A DNA stretch of 64,000 nt from Sphingomonas naphthae (lineage in GTDB: Bacteria; Pseudomonadota; Alphaproteobacteria; Sphingomonadales; Sphingomonadaceae): positions 1,302,001-1,366,000 of the forward strand of contig NZ_CP117411.1 in NCBI RefSeq assembly GCF_028607085.1, in the 5' to 3' direction. Positions 9,492 through 19,433 of this stretch are shown here, piece after piece (position 1 is the first letter of the stretch; each line of letters starts with the position of its first letter). Under the pieces are notes generated by a model that was given only the letters and a program-made list of their open reading frames with translations, was not told where the DNA came from and searched no databases. Made by a program: the position numbers and the translations under genes.

Positions 9492-12400
9492 TCAGGTCCA
9501 GCCGCGCGCGCCGAGGCAGTGGGCGTGCAGGTCGCGCAGCGCGGCGGCGAGTTGTTCGGGCGTGTAGGGCTTGGGCAACACCGCCACGCACACGTCGCCC
9601 GACAGCTTCGCCCGAATGTCGCTCTCATCCTCCTCGCAGGCGAGGAGGAGCGGCAGATCGGCGTGGAGGGCGCGGACCTCGACCAGCAGGGTCTCGCCGC
9701 GCCGGTCGGAGAGCTGCTGGTCGATGAAGACCATGTCGTAGCGCCCCTGCGCCGAGCGGACCTTACCGAGTGCCTCGGCGACGGTGGCGGCCTGCTCCGT
9801 CGCAAAGCCCGCGCCTTGCAGAAATTCCACCGCCTGCAACCGCTCGACCGGCCGCGCCGCGACGACCAGCACCCGCCCGGTGCGGCCGGCATCGAGTTGG
9901 TCGCGGATCTTGCGGCCGAGCGCCGCATAGGTGAAGGGCTTGGCGATCATCTCCACGCCCGCATCGAGCCGCCCGCCATGGCTGATCGCGTCGCGGGTGT
10001 AGCCAGACGTATAGAGCACGCGCAGGCGCGGTTGCAGCTTGCGTGCGGCCTCGGCCAGTTCGCTGCCCGACATGCCGGGCATCACGACATCGGTGAACAG
10101 CAGGTCGATCGGCTCTTCCTGCCGTTCCAGCAGGCGCAGCGCCGAGGGGCCGTCATGCGCCTCCAGCACGCGATAGCCCAGGTCGCGCAGGCTCTCGACG
10201 GTATAGGCGCGCACATCGTCGTCATCCTCGACGGCGAGGATCGTCTCGTAGCGCTGGCTCACCTCGATATCGGGCGGGGGCGCCGCCTCGATCTCGATAT
10301 CGGCGTCGGCCATCAGGCGGGGGAGGTAGATCTTGACGGTCGTGCCGACGCCCAGTTCCGAATAGACCTTCACATGGCCGCCGGACTGTTTGACGAAGCC
10401 ATAGACCATCGACAGGCCGAGCCCCGTGCCGCGCCCCACCTCCTTGGTGGTGAAGAAGGGCTCGAACACATGGGCCATCGTCTCGCGGCTCATGCCCTCG
10501 CCCGTGTCGGTCACGGCGATCACGACATATTGCCCGGGGGCCACCTCCACCTGCGAGGCGGTATAGGCTTCGTCGAGCCGGGCGTTGGCGGTCTCGATCA
10601 CCAGCTGGCCGCCGCCCGGCATGGCGTCGCGCGCGTTGACCGCGAGGTTGAGGATCGCGTTTTCCAGCTGGTTGGGATCGGCCTCGATCCGCCACAGGCC
10701 GGGCGCCGTGATGATTTCCAGCCGCACCGTTTCGCCGAGCGAGCGGGCGACCAGTTCGGACATGCCCTGCACCAGCCGGTCGACATCCAGCGCGCGCGGC
10801 GCGAGCGGCTGGCGGCGCGAGAAGGCGAGCAGGCGCTGGGTGAGCGAAGCCGCCCGCTCGGCGCCCTTCATCGCATTGGCCAGCGCCCGGCGCGAGCGCG
10901 CCTCGGTGACGCCGGCATTGTCGAGCGCGCGGCCGGCCATGTCGATATTGCCGGTCACCACGGTCAGCAGATTGTTGAAATCATGCGCGATACCGCCGGT
11001 GAGCTGGCCCACCGCCTCCATCTTCTGCGATTGGCGCAGCGCCTCCTGCATCTGCTCCAGAGCGCGCTGGGCGTCGCGCTCGGGGGTGATGTCGCGGCCG
11101 ACGCCGTGGAGCAAATCGGCGTGCGGCACCGCCGTCCACGACAGCCAGCGATAGTCGCCGTCCTTGTGGCGGTATCGGTTGGCGAAGCGCAGGGTGCGGT
11201 GGCCGGCCTCCAACTGGTCCATCTCGGCCGAGGTGGCGGCGATGTCGTCGTCGTGGACCAGATCGAGCAGCTGGCTGCCGACCAGTTCCTGTTCGGTCCA
11301 GCCGAGCATCTCGGTCCAGGCCGGATTGACCGCGTGAATGATGCCGGCGAAATCGGCGACGAGCATGATGTCGGTCGAGAGGCGCCAGATGCGGTCGCGC
11401 TCCGCGGTGCGCTGGGCGACCCTCTGCTCCAGCGTCTCGTTGAGGATGCGCAACTGCTCCTCGATCCGGCGGCGTTCGGTGATGTCGTACACGACGCCCG
11501 CGAAGCGGCGGCGGTCGCGATGCGGATCGCTCACCGCCTGGCCGTTGCGGGCGATCCACCGCTCCTCGCCGGTGTCGGCCCGGCGGATGCGATATTCGGT
11601 GTAGCCGAGCGAATCCTCGTCCAGTTCGGCCTGCATCGAGCGGAGCTGGGTGCGATCCTCCTCCAGCACGGCGTCGGCCGCCTGCTCCATCGTGATCTCG
11701 GCCGTCAGCGGGATGCCCCACAGGCGGCAGAATTCGTCGGTGATGGCCATGCGGCGCGTGACGGGATCGAATTCGAACGAGCCGACGTGGCCCGCCTCCT
11801 GCGCGATCCGCAGCCGTTCCTGCGCCTGGACGAGTTCGGTCACCTCATAGCCGTTCACGAAGATACCGGAGACGGCCCCATCCTCGTCGCGGATCGGCTG
11901 ATAGGCGTAATCGAGATAGGCCAGCTCCGGCTCGGCACCGGGATCGCGCTGGATCAGCAGCGGCACCTGCCGCCCCGAATGCGCCTCGCCGGTGGCGTAG
12001 ACCTGATCGAGAATGGCGACGAAGCCCTGTCCGCGCACCTCGGGCAGCGCCTGCAACAGCGGCTGGCCGACGATCGGGCGGTGGCCGACGAGCTGCATGT
12101 AAGCGGCGTTCGCGCTGTCGATGACATGATCGGGGCCGGAGAGGATCGCGGCGAAGCCGGGCGCCTGATCGAACATGCGGCGGATGCGCTCGCCCTCGCC
12201 GGCGATGCGCTGTTCGGCGCGGACCTTGGCGGTCGTCTCGACGACGATGCAGATCACGCCGATGACCCGGCCCTCGTCGTCGATGGCGGGGGAGTAATCG
12301 AGCGTCATCCAGCCGACCGACGGCCCCTGGCCGGCGCGATCGAGGCTGAGTTCCTGATCCTCGTAACTGAGCGTGCCGCCCTCGTGATAGACCGACTTCA

Positions 12401-12707
12401 TCACATGGGCGTTGAAGTCGGCGACTTCGTCCCAGCCCTCCAGCACCTTCGATCCCAGCAGTTGTGGATGGCGCGTGCCGGCGAACGCGGCATAGGCATC
12501 GTTGTAGATCATGATCCCGTCCGGCCCCCACAGGGTGACGAACGGCATCGGCGCGCGCAGGATATAAGCGATGTTGGCGCGCAGGGCCGGCGGCCAGCCC
12601 TCGATCGGCCCGATCGATGTCGCGGCCCAGTCATGGCGCGCGATCAGCCCGGCAAGTTCGCCCTTCCCGGTGAGGAACGGGTAGAGCGGGTCGGCCGGGT
12701 CGCTCAT
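9492..12707 (-). CDS. Orphan PAS-rich hybrid histidine kinase with two receiver domains
   Basis: A 1071-residue sensor kinase without an evident membrane segment, so probably cytosolic. Four PAS-like sensor modules fill about residues 40-550. The HisKA box GGIAHDFNNLL has the phosphorylatable His575. The ATPase boxes are NLAVNARDAM, DTGEGM and GRGTGLGLSMVYG (to about 795). Receiver 1 (about 820-940) is intact, with EDDDDVR and phosphoacceptor Asp873 in FTDVVMPG. Receiver 2 (about 945-1065) keeps an Asp (996) and the KPYT lysine, but the acidic pair is replaced by VVAAR. GGAG lies upstream of ATG 12707. No response regulator with a DNA-binding domain is adjacent, so the target is unknown. Confidence 0.9.
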   Translation of the reverse strand: MSDPADPLYPFLTGKGELAGLIARHDWAATSIGPIEGWPPALRANIAYILRAPMPFVTLWGPDGIMIYNDAYAAFAGTRHPQLLGSKVLEGWDEVADFNAHVMKSVYHEGGTLSYEDQELSLDRAGQGPSVGWMTLDYSPAIDDEGRVIGVICIVVETTAKVRAEQRIAGEGERIRRMFDQAPGFAAILSGPDHVIDSANAAYMQLVGHRPIVGQPLLQALPEVRGQGFVAILDQVYATGEAHSGRQVPLLIQRDPGAEPELAYLDYAYQPIRDEDGAVSGIFVNGYEVTELVQAQERLRIAQEAGHVGSFEFDPVTRRMAITDEFCRLWGIPLTAEITMEQAADAVLEEDRTQLRSMQAELDEDSLGYTEYRIRRADTGEERWIARNGQAVSDPHRDRRRFAGVVYDITERRRIEEQLRILNETLEQRVAQRTAERDRIWRLSTDIMLVADFAGIIHAVNPAWTEMLGWTEQELVGSQLLDLVHDDDIAATSAEMDQLEAGHRTLRFANRYRHKDGDYRWLSWTAVPHADLLHGVGRDITPERDAQRALEQMQEALRQSQKMEAVGQLTGGIAHDFNNLLTVVTGNIDMAGRALDNAGVTEARSRRALANAMKGAERAASLTQRLLAFSRRQPLAPRALDVDRLVQGMSELVARSLGETVRLEIITAPGLWRIEADPNQLENAILNLAVNARDAMPGGGQLVIETANARLDEAYTASQVEVAPGQYVVIAVTDTGEGMSRETMAHVFEPFFTTKEVGRGTGLGLSMVYGFVKQSGGHVKVYSELGVGTTVKIYLPRLMADADIEIEAAPPPDIEVSQRYETILAVEDDDDVRAYTVESLRDLGYRVLEAHDGPSALRLLERQEEPIDLLFTDVVMPGMSGSELAEAARKLQPRLRVLYTSGYTRDAISHGGRLDAGVEMIAKPFTYAALGRKIRDQLDAGRTGRVLVVAARPVERLQAVEFLQGAGFATEQAATVAEALGKVRSAQGRYDMVFIDQQLSDRRGETLLVEVRALHADLPLLLACEEDESDIRAKLSGDVCVAVLPKPYTPEQLAAALRDLHAHCLGARGWT

Positions 12708-12862
12708 CCGCGACCGCTCCTGCGGGGTTTCGAAGCGGGGCGGGGATCAAGGGAACGCGGCATCGTGGCCCTGAACGCGAGTGATCGAGGAGGTTTCCCT
12801 AACCGAGCCGATCCGGGCCGTCATCCGCCGACTTGATCCATGCCAACTTTTGCGCCGAGCCT

Positions 12863-13390
12863 TTACCGCTCCATCAGGCGCGGCATCAGCTCGACGAAAT
12901 TGCAGGGGCGGTGGCGATTGTCGAGCTGGGACAGGAGGATGTCGTCCCACCCGTCCTTCACCGCGCCTGTCGAGCCAGGTAGCGCGAAGAGATAGGTGCC
13001 GCGCGCCACCCCGGCGGTGGCGCGGGACTGGATGGTCGAGGTGCCGATCTTGGCATAGCTGAGCCAGCGGAAGAGTTCGCCGAAGCCGGGGATCTCCTTG
13101 TCCCACACCCGCGCGAACGCCTCGGGCGTCACGTCGCGGCCGGTGACTCCGGTGCCGCCGGTGGTGATGATGCAGTCCACCGCCGGATCGTCGATCCAGC
13201 CGGTCAGCGTGGCCGCGATCGTCGGCACGTCGTCGCGCACGATGGCGCGGTCGGCCAGGATGTGACCGGCGTCCGTGATCCGCGCCGCCAGCGTGTCGCC
13301 CGATCGGTCGTCAGCGAGCGTGCGGGTGTCGGAGACCGTGAGGATCGCGATGCGGACGGGGAGGAAGGCCCGCGTCTCGTCGAGCGGCAT
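12863..13390 (-). CDS. moaB: Molybdenum cofactor biosynthesis protein B
   Basis: A MoaB/MogA-type protein of 175 residues, expected to adenylylate molybdopterin before metal insertion. Key motifs are ILTVSDTR near the N-terminus, [19 protein letters not shown] (about 93-111) and [15 protein letters not shown] near the C-terminus. ATG 13390 overlaps the slt stop codon by one base (TGATG), implying translational coupling in a three-gene operon with slt and the UDG-like gene. No other Mo-cofactor genes are in the window, so it is a dispersed moaB. Confidence 0.93.
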   Translation of the reverse strand: MPLDETRAFLPVRIAILTVSDTRTLADDRSGDTLAARITDAGHILADRAIVRDDVPTIAATLTGWIDDPAVDCIITTGGTGVTGRDVTPEAFARVWDKEIPGFGELFRWLSYAKIGTSTIQSRATAGVARGTYLFALPGSTGAVKDGWDDILLSQLDNRHRPCNFVELMPRLMER

Positions 13391-15186
13391 CAGTCGGTGC
13401 CCGTCGCGGTCCCGTCCGCCTCGATGCGCAGCGCGGTCTTGCCCGGCAGGCCGGGGAAACGCGGCCACAGCCCCTGCGTCAGCGCGGTCGCGCTCGCCGC
13501 CGCGACGCCCGCCTGCTGCTGGTACATCCAGTAATTGCGCATCACCGTGGTCACATAGCCGCGCGTCTCGGCATAGGGGATGCTCTCGATATAGAGCAAA
13601 GGATCGTTCTGGGCGCGGCTGTTGGCGTTCCACACCGGGATGCGGCCGGGGCCGGCGTTGTAGGCGGCGATCACCTTGGGCAGCAGCCCGCCCGTGCCGC
13701 CGCGATCGGCGATGTCCTGAAGGTAATATTGGCCATATTCAAAGGCGAAGGCCGGGTCGTTGAGGCGGCTGGGGTCGCTCGCCGCCTCGCCGCGCTTTTT
13801 GGCGATCAGGCGGGCGGTGCCGGGCATCAGCTGCATCAGCCCGCGCGCGCCGGCCGGGCTGACGGCATCGGCGCGGAACTGCGATTCCTGAAGCGCGTGG
13901 GCGAACAGGAGCGCCTTGTCGACCCGCCAGCCCGACACCGGCGCCCAGGCCGGCGCCGGGTAGCGCGCGGCGGCGGTGAGCGTCGCGCCCGAGGGGCCGT
14001 TCTGCGCCAGCCACACCTGCGTCGCGGGCAGTTGCAGCTTGGCGGCGAGCGCGAGGAGCTGGCCGTGATCGGCCGCCGCGCCGATCCGCGCCTGCTGGCG
14101 GACGAGCTGGTCGGCGAGCGCGGTCTCGCCGATCTCGCCCAGCGCCTCGGCGGTGCGGACGTTCGGCAGCGAGGCGATGCGCTGGGTGTCGGCGAGGCGG
14201 AGCGCGGTCGCGGTGTCGGCGGCGGGGCGGGCGAGGCCGAGCGATTCGGCGGCGAGCATGCCGTAGAAGGTCTCGGTCAGGCGCGCGGCGCTGCGCAGGC
14301 GGGCCTGCACCTTCTCGGGCCGCTGGCAGGCGGTGTCGGCGCGGGCGGCCCAATAGAGGCCGGCGGCCATCGTCTCGGCATCGCGCGCATGGCTGGCGAC
14401 GGCGGAGAAAGCGTCCCCGGCGGCGGCGCAGTCGCGGCTGCGCCACGCGGCGAGGCCGGCGACCCAATCGGCCTGCGCCAGCCATTCGCCGGTGCCGCCC
14501 CGTGCGAGCGTCGCGACCCGGCGCGCGGCGGCATCGTCGCCGACCTGATACCAGGCCCAGGCGACGCGCTGGCGCCATTCGGTCAGCGCCTCGGCGGTGA
14601 GCGATCCGGCGGCGCCCTCGACGAGCGCCTCGGCGGCGGCGGGCTGGTCCTGCTTGAGCAGCGGCGTGACGGTGGCCGAGAGCCGCGCGGCGGCGGCATC
14701 GCTGCGGGTGGGGCTGGCACCGACCCGCTTGGAGGCGCCGGCGTAGCGCACGAAATCATGCTGGGCGGGCAGTGCCGGCAGGCCGGTCGCGCCGCGCGAC
14801 GCGGCCAGCTTGAGGAGCGCGGGGGCCTGCGGCAGTTCGGGCGCGCGGGTGAGGGTGGCGGTGATCGCGGATACTTCGGCCTTGGGCGAGCCTTTGGCGA
14901 GGATCAGCTCGGCGCGGGCGACGGCGCTCAGAGGGCCATCGGGGCGGGCCTCCAGACCGGCGGCGGCGCTGGTCCAATCCTTCGCGCGGATCGCGGCGAA
15001 GATGGCGCGGTAGGCGGTCTTTTCCTCGGCGGTCAGGATCGTCGCCGGCGTGACGGTGGCCAGCGCGGTCGGCGCGGCGGAGAGCGTGGTCGGCACGCCC
15101 GCCGCATCGGGCGCGGCGAGCGCGGGGGCGGCCGCGAGGCCCAGCGTAAGGGCCCAAGATGAGAAGACAGGGCTCAGGCGGATCAT
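13390..15186 (-). CDS. slt: Soluble lytic murein transglycosylase (Slt70-like)
   Basis: Cleaves the MurNAc-GlcNAc bond of peptidoglycan with 1,6-anhydro product formation, in the periplasm. A cleavable signal peptide is evident (hydrophobic core followed by APALAAPDA, cut near residue 25). Residues 30-430 are an alanine-rich, all-helical superhelix like the Slt70 ring. The catalytic SLT domain (about 440-580) has [19 protein letters not shown], with the expected catalytic Glu in LQESQF, then [10 protein letters not shown] and [10 protein letters not shown]. The 598-residue length fits. Start ATG 15186 overlaps the upstream stop by four bases (ATGA). Confidence 0.93.
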   Translation of the reverse strand: MIRLSPVFSSWALTLGLAAAPALAAPDAAGVPTTLSAAPTALATVTPATILTAEEKTAYRAIFAAIRAKDWTSAAAGLEARPDGPLSAVARAELILAKGSPKAEVSAITATLTRAPELPQAPALLKLAASRGATGLPALPAQHDFVRYAGASKRVGASPTRSDAAAARLSATVTPLLKQDQPAAAEALVEGAAGSLTAEALTEWRQRVAWAWYQVGDDAAARRVATLARGGTGEWLAQADWVAGLAAWRSRDCAAAGDAFSAVASHARDAETMAAGLYWAARADTACQRPEKVQARLRSAARLTETFYGMLAAESLGLARPAADTATALRLADTQRIASLPNVRTAEALGEIGETALADQLVRQQARIGAAADHGQLLALAAKLQLPATQVWLAQNGPSGATLTAAARYPAPAWAPVSGWRVDKALLFAHALQESQFRADAVSPAGARGLMQLMPGTARLIAKKRGEAASDPSRLNDPAFAFEYGQYYLQDIADRGGTGGLLPKVIAAYNAGPGRIPVWNANSRAQNDPLLYIESIPYAETRGYVTTVMRNYWMYQQQAGVAAASATALTQGLWPRFPGLPGKTALRIEADGTATGTD

Positions 15187-15875
15187 GCGAAATCTTCCGT
15201 CAACAGCAGGAGGTCGGCCCAGGCGGCGGCCTTGGCGGCGGCGCGCCAGGCGGGCGTGGGCAGATGGGTGGCGACGGCGGGCACGCCGCCGATATCGTGG
15301 AGCCGGCCGCGCGCCTGCACCACGTCGAGCCCGGTCAGCGCCTCGACCGGGCCCTTGCCCAGCAGCAACAGACGGCGCGGCGCGGCGAGCGCGATATGGT
15401 GAAGGGCGATCTCGGCGAGGCGTGCGGCGTGCGCCTTGTCGGCGATGCCGCCGGCGGGGCGGGCCGGCCAGATCGAGGCGAGGTAGGCCGACTGGCGATC
15501 ACGGCCGATCGCGGCGAGCATCCGATCGAACAGCAGCCCGGCCTCGCCCGAGAAGAGCGCGCCGGCGGCGGCATCGGCGCTGTCGGGCATGTCGATCAGC
15601 AGCATCAGGCCGGATGCTGCATCACCCGATGGCGCGACCCGCTGGGCCGGGGCACCGGGCAGGCTGGTGTCGCTCGTCCACCATTCATGGAAGGCGGCAA
15701 GGTCCGTCGGTAGGGCGGCCGGCGCCGGTGCCGCGGGGGCGGCTTCGGCGGCGGGCACGGGCTCGCGCGGGCGAACCGGCGCGAACCAATCGCGCACGTC
15801 CTCCTCCACCAGCGTATCGACGCCGGCCAGCTCCCACCAATGCAAGGCGCTGTGCAGCACCGATTTCGAATACAC
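15183..15875 (-). CDS. Degenerate uracil-DNA glycosylase family protein
   Basis: A 230-residue protein starting at GTG 15875, the first of a three-gene operon with slt and moaB. Residues about 35-65 are an Ala/Pro-rich linker. From about residue 85, LLIDMPDSAD...FSGEAGLLFDRMLAAIG is recognisable as the family 4/5 UDG layout. However, the usual GEAPGxxE active-site motif is missing, and the C-terminal HPS-type motif reads HLPTPAW. The protein has no cysteine, so it cannot carry the iron-sulfur cluster of typical family 4/5 enzymes. It probably lacks normal glycosylase activity; its real role is unknown. Confidence 0.7.
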   Translation of the reverse strand: MYSKSVLHSALHWWELAGVDTLVEEDVRDWFAPVRPREPVPAAEAAPAAPAPAALPTDLAAFHEWWTSDTSLPGAPAQRVAPSGDAASGLMLLIDMPDSADAAAGALFSGEAGLLFDRMLAAIGRDRQSAYLASIWPARPAGGIADKAHAARLAEIALHHIALAAPRRLLLLGKGPVEALTGLDVVQARGRLHDIGGVPAVATHLPTPAWRAAAKAAAWADLLLLTEDFA

Positions 15876-16013
15876 GACGTGATTGCCCCGCGCGCGAACC
15901 CCTGCCTATAGAGGGGTCAAAGCGCGGCGTTTCGTCAATCGAATGGCTCGGCCCCAAAGGCAGGCCGTTCGATCCACGCGACGACCGGAGGATCGAGGGA
16001 AAGAGAGAGCAGA

Positions 16014-17651
16014 ATGTCCGATCGCGAAAGCATGACCTATGACGTGGTGATCGTCGGCGCGGGGCCGGCGGGTCTTTCGGCGGCGATCCGGCTGAAGCAG
16101 ATCAACCCCGATCTCGGCGTGTGCGTGCTGGAAAAGGGCTCCGAAGTCGGCGCGCACATCCTGTCGGGCGCGGTGATCGACCCCAAGGCGCTCGACGAAC
16201 TGCTGCCCGACTGGCGCGATCTGGACAGCCCGCTGACCGTGCCGGTGACGGACAACCAGCATTGGGTGCTGACGCCGACCAAGAAATACCCGCTGCCGCA
16301 TTTCGCGATGCCGCCCTTCATGAACAACAAGGGCACCTACACGGTCAGCCTGGGCAATCTGTGCCGCTGGCTGGCGGGGCAGGCGGAGAATCTCGGCGTC
16401 GAAATCTTCCCCGGCTTCGCGGCCGCCGAAATCCTCTGGAACGACGACGGTTCGGTGAAGGGCGTCGCCACCGGCGACATGGGCGTGGCGCGCGACGGCG
16501 AGTTCAAGCCCGATCACATGCCCGGCATGGAACTCCATGCGAAATATACCTTCTTCGCCGAGGGTGTGCGCGGCCATCTGTCGAAGGAGCTGATCGCGCT
16601 GCATGGCCTGGCGGCGGACAGCCAGCCGCAGGTCTATGGCCTGGGCATCAAGGAATTGTGGGACATCGATCCCGAAAAGCATGTCCCCGGCCGGGTGATC
16701 CACACGCAGGGCTGGCCGCTCGACGATGCGGTCGGCGGCGGCTTCCTCTACCATCAGGCCAATAATCAGGTGGCGCTCGGCTTCGTCACCGGGCTCGGCT
16801 ACAAGAACCCCTACATCTCGCCGTTCGAGGAATTCCAGCGCTGGAAGCAGCACCCGGAGATCCGCGCGATCATCGAGGGCGGGCGCCGCGTCTCCTATGG
16901 CGCGCGGGCGATCAACGAGGGGGGGTATCAGGCGATCCCCAAGCTCACCTTCGCGGGCGGCGCGCTGATCGGCTGTTCGGCGGGCTTCGTCAACGTGCCG
17001 CGCATCAAGGGCACGCATACCGCGATGAAATCGGGGATGCTGGCGGCCGAAGCGGCGGCGGAGGCGATCGCGGCGGGCCGCGAGGCGGACGAGCTGGTCG
17101 CCTATGGCGAGGCGCTCCATGCGAGCTGGATCGTCAAGGAACTCAAGACGGTGCGCAATGCCGAGCCGGCGCTCGCGAAATTCGGCGCACTGGCCGGCAC
17201 GCTCTATGCCGGGTTCGACATGTGGGCGCACCATATCGGCATCACGCTGCCGTGGACCTTCAAGCATCACCGCGACAATGAGGGGATGTGGCGCAAGGAC
17301 ATGGTCAAGCCGATCGACTATCCCAAGCCCGACGGGAAGATCAGCTTCGACCGCCTCTCATCGGTGTTCCTGTCGAACACCAATCATGAGGAGGATCAGC
17401 CGGTCCATCTGACCCTGAAGGACGCGTCGGTGCCGGTCGACGTGAACCTCGCGCTCTACGACGCGCCCGAGCAGCGTTACTGCCCGGCGGGCGTGTACGA
17501 GATCGTCGGGCAGGAGGTGGACGAGCCGCGCCTCCAGATCAACGCGCAGAATTGCGTCCACTGCAAGACCTGCGACATCAAGGATCCCACCCAGAACATC
17601 CGCTGGGTCGTGCCCGAGGGCGGGGGTGGACCGAACTATCCCAATATGTGA
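16014..17651 (+). CDS. etfD: Electron transfer flavoprotein-ubiquinone oxidoreductase
   Basis: Passes electrons from ETF, reduced by acyl-CoA and related dehydrogenases, to ubiquinone at the inner membrane. The 545-residue protein has an N-terminal FAD dinucleotide fold, VVIVGAGPAGLSAAIRL (about 10-26), then EKGSEVGAHILSGAV and the quinone/FAD domain. The C-terminal ferredoxin-like [4Fe-4S] site uses CPAGVYE and NCVHCKTCDI (about 490-525), ending IRWVVPEGGGGPNYPNM as in known ETF-QO enzymes. ATG 16014 follows GAGAGAG. The etfAB genes are not in the window. It is divergent from the UDG-like gene. Confidence 0.96.
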   Translation: MSDRESMTYDVVIVGAGPAGLSAAIRLKQINPDLGVCVLEKGSEVGAHILSGAVIDPKALDELLPDWRDLDSPLTVPVTDNQHWVLTPTKKYPLPHFAMPPFMNNKGTYTVSLGNLCRWLAGQAENLGVEIFPGFAAAEILWNDDGSVKGVATGDMGVARDGEFKPDHMPGMELHAKYTFFAEGVRGHLSKELIALHGLAADSQPQVYGLGIKELWDIDPEKHVPGRVIHTQGWPLDDAVGGGFLYHQANNQVALGFVTGLGYKNPYISPFEEFQRWKQHPEIRAIIEGGRRVSYGARAINEGGYQAIPKLTFAGGALIGCSAGFVNVPRIKGTHTAMKSGMLAAEAAAEAIAAGREADELVAYGEALHASWIVKELKTVRNAEPALAKFGALAGTLYAGFDMWAHHIGITLPWTFKHHRDNEGMWRKDMVKPIDYPKPDGKISFDRLSSVFLSNTNHEEDQPVHLTLKDASVPVDVNLALYDAPEQRYCPAGVYEIVGQEVDEPRLQINAQNCVHCKTCDIKDPTQNIRWVVPEGGGGPNYPNM

Positions 17652-17702
17652 GGGTCGCGCCGCCTTGGGCCCGTCCGGTCCGGGGCGTGTGAAGGAGCGA
17701 GA

Positions 17703-19433
17703 ATGCCGGTCAAGAGCCTGACGATCGCGATGGCCCTCGTCGTGCCGGGGCTGATGGCGCCGGCGCAGGCGGCCAACGCCACCGTCGATGCCTCGTCGGT
17801 CGCGGCGTCCGCCTATGTGCGGGCGCGCGCCGCCGACGTGCGGGGCGAGTTGCAGGCATCGGCGGCGGGCTATGCCGCCGCGCTCGCGATGGCGCCGGGC
17901 GAGGAGGATATCGCGCTGCGTGCCTATCGCGCCGCCATCGCCGCCGGCGACAAGGCGCTGGCGCTGCGCGCGCTCAAGACGCTCGACGCCGCCGGCAAGA
18001 TGCCCGCCGACGGTCGTGTGTTGATCCTGGCGGATGCCGTGACCAATCGCGACTGGGTGACGGCCAACGTCGCGGCGAATCTGCTGGAGAAGGAGGTTTT
18101 CTCGCTCGTCCTGCCGGTGGTCCGCGCATGGATCGTTTATGGATCGAAGCAGGGCGATCCGCTCGCCTTGCTGGGGCCGCTGCCGGCGGTGCCCGATCCC
18201 TCCTCGCTGTCGGAAAATCCCAAGGCGGCGCCCACCAATGTCGTGCCCGCGCAGCAGACGCCGACGCCCTACGCCCCCGAACATCGCGCGGCGATGTTGC
18301 TGGCGATGGGCAAGCTGGACGAGGGCGTGGCGCTGGTGCGCGAGTTGCAGGCGGCCGGCCTGCCGGTGCGCATCCGCCTGCTCGCCGCCTCGGCGCTGGC
18401 GCGCAAGGGCCGCCGTGACGAGGCGCTTGCGCTGGTGGCGGGCGACGAGCCGGCGATGGCCGCCGCGCGCGCCCGCATCGCGGCGGGGCAGGCGCTGCTG
18501 CCGCCCACCTATACCGCCGCCGACGGCATCGCCGATCTGCTCGCGCGCATGGCCGCCGACGTGAACCGCCAGCGGGTGACGCCGGTGTCGATCGCGCTCG
18601 CCCGCATCGCCACCTTCGCCGCGCCGGCCAACGCCATCACCTGGCTCACGGCGAGCGAAGTGCTCAACCAGGCCGGCCGGCCGCAGGCGGCGCTGGCCGC
18701 GCTCGGCAACGTGCGGCCGGACGACGTGTTCGCCGATACGGTGGCCGCGCTCCGCCTGCGGCTGATGGTCGCGACCGACGACAAGGCGGGCGCGTTGGCG
18801 ACGGCGCAGGCGCGCGTCGTCCAGCGGCAGGCGACGACCGACGACTGGCTGAGCCTGGGCGATCTTTATTCCGAACTGGAGCGCCATCGCGAGGCGGCCG
18901 ACGCTTACACCAAGGCGCTCGGTCTTGCCGAAGGGCAGGGGCGGCAGGGCGACGATCTGTGGCCGATCCTGCTGTTGCAGGGCGGCGCGCTCGATCGGGC
19001 GGGCGACTGGGCCGGTGGCAAGGCGGCGCTGTCGCGCGCGCTCGCCCTCGCGCCCGAGCAAGCGGTGGTGCTGAACTATCTCGGCTATGCCCAGCTCGAA
19101 AAGCGCGAGAATGTCACCGAGGCGCGCAAGATGGTCGAGCGGGCGAGCGCCTTGCGCCCGGACGATCCCTCGATCACGGATTCGCTCGGCTGGAGCTATT
19201 ACCTCACCGGCGATCTGCCCAGGGCGATCGACGCGCTGGAGAAAGCGGCGAAGGGCGATCCGGCGCAATCGACGATCAACGAGCATCTCGGCGACGCATA
19301 CTGGCGCGCGGGCCGGCGCTATGAGGCGCGCTATTCGTGGCATGCCGCGCTGATCGTGGCCGAGGAGGCATCCGCCAAGCGGCTGCGCGAGAAGATCGAC
19401 ACCGGCCTCACCACCCAGACGGCGGCGCCTTGA
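17703..19433 (+). CDS. Exported tetratricopeptide-repeat protein
   Basis: A 576-residue protein with a clear signal peptide (MPVKSLTIAMALVVPGLMAP, cut after AQA at about residue 23), so periplasmic or outer-membrane associated. The remainder is helical and Ala/Leu-rich, with TPR units. The best are near the C-terminus, including YLGYAQLEKRENVTEARKMV, SLGWSYYLTGDLPRAIDALE and HLGDAYWRAGRRYEARY (about 455-550). These repeats usually mediate protein-protein contacts, often in envelope assembly. The precise partner is unknown. Its stop overlaps the TTG start of ispE, so the two are probably co-translated. Confidence 0.85.
   Translation: MPVKSLTIAMALVVPGLMAPAQAANATVDASSVAASAYVRARAADVRGELQASAAGYAAALAMAPGEEDIALRAYRAAIAAGDKALALRALKTLDAAGKMPADGRVLILADAVTNRDWVTANVAANLLEKEVFSLVLPVVRAWIVYGSKQGDPLALLGPLPAVPDPSSLSENPKAAPTNVVPAQQTPTPYAPEHRAAMLLAMGKLDEGVALVRELQAAGLPVRIRLLAASALARKGRRDEALALVAGDEPAMAAARARIAAGQALLPPTYTAADGIADLLARMAADVNRQRVTPVSIALARIATFAAPANAITWLTASEVLNQAGRPQAALAALGNVRPDDVFADTVAALRLRLMVATDDKAGALATAQARVVQRQATTDDWLSLGDLYSELERHREAADAYTKALGLAEGQGRQGDDLWPILLLQGGALDRAGDWAGGKAALSRALALAPEQAVVLNYLGYAQLEKRENVTEARKMVERASALRPDDPSITDSLGWSYYLTGDLPRAIDALEKAAKGDPAQSTINEHLGDAYWRAGRRYEARYSWHAALIVAEEASAKRLREKIDTGLTTQTAAP

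Noticed and set aside
9519-12836. 1105-codon open frame antisense to the hybrid kinase
   Set aside because: It is the opposite-strand frame of a clear kinase gene in GC-rich DNA, has low-complexity Arg/Gly/Ala/His composition and shows no domain. Similar long antisense frames occur opposite rnr, addB, addA and maeB.
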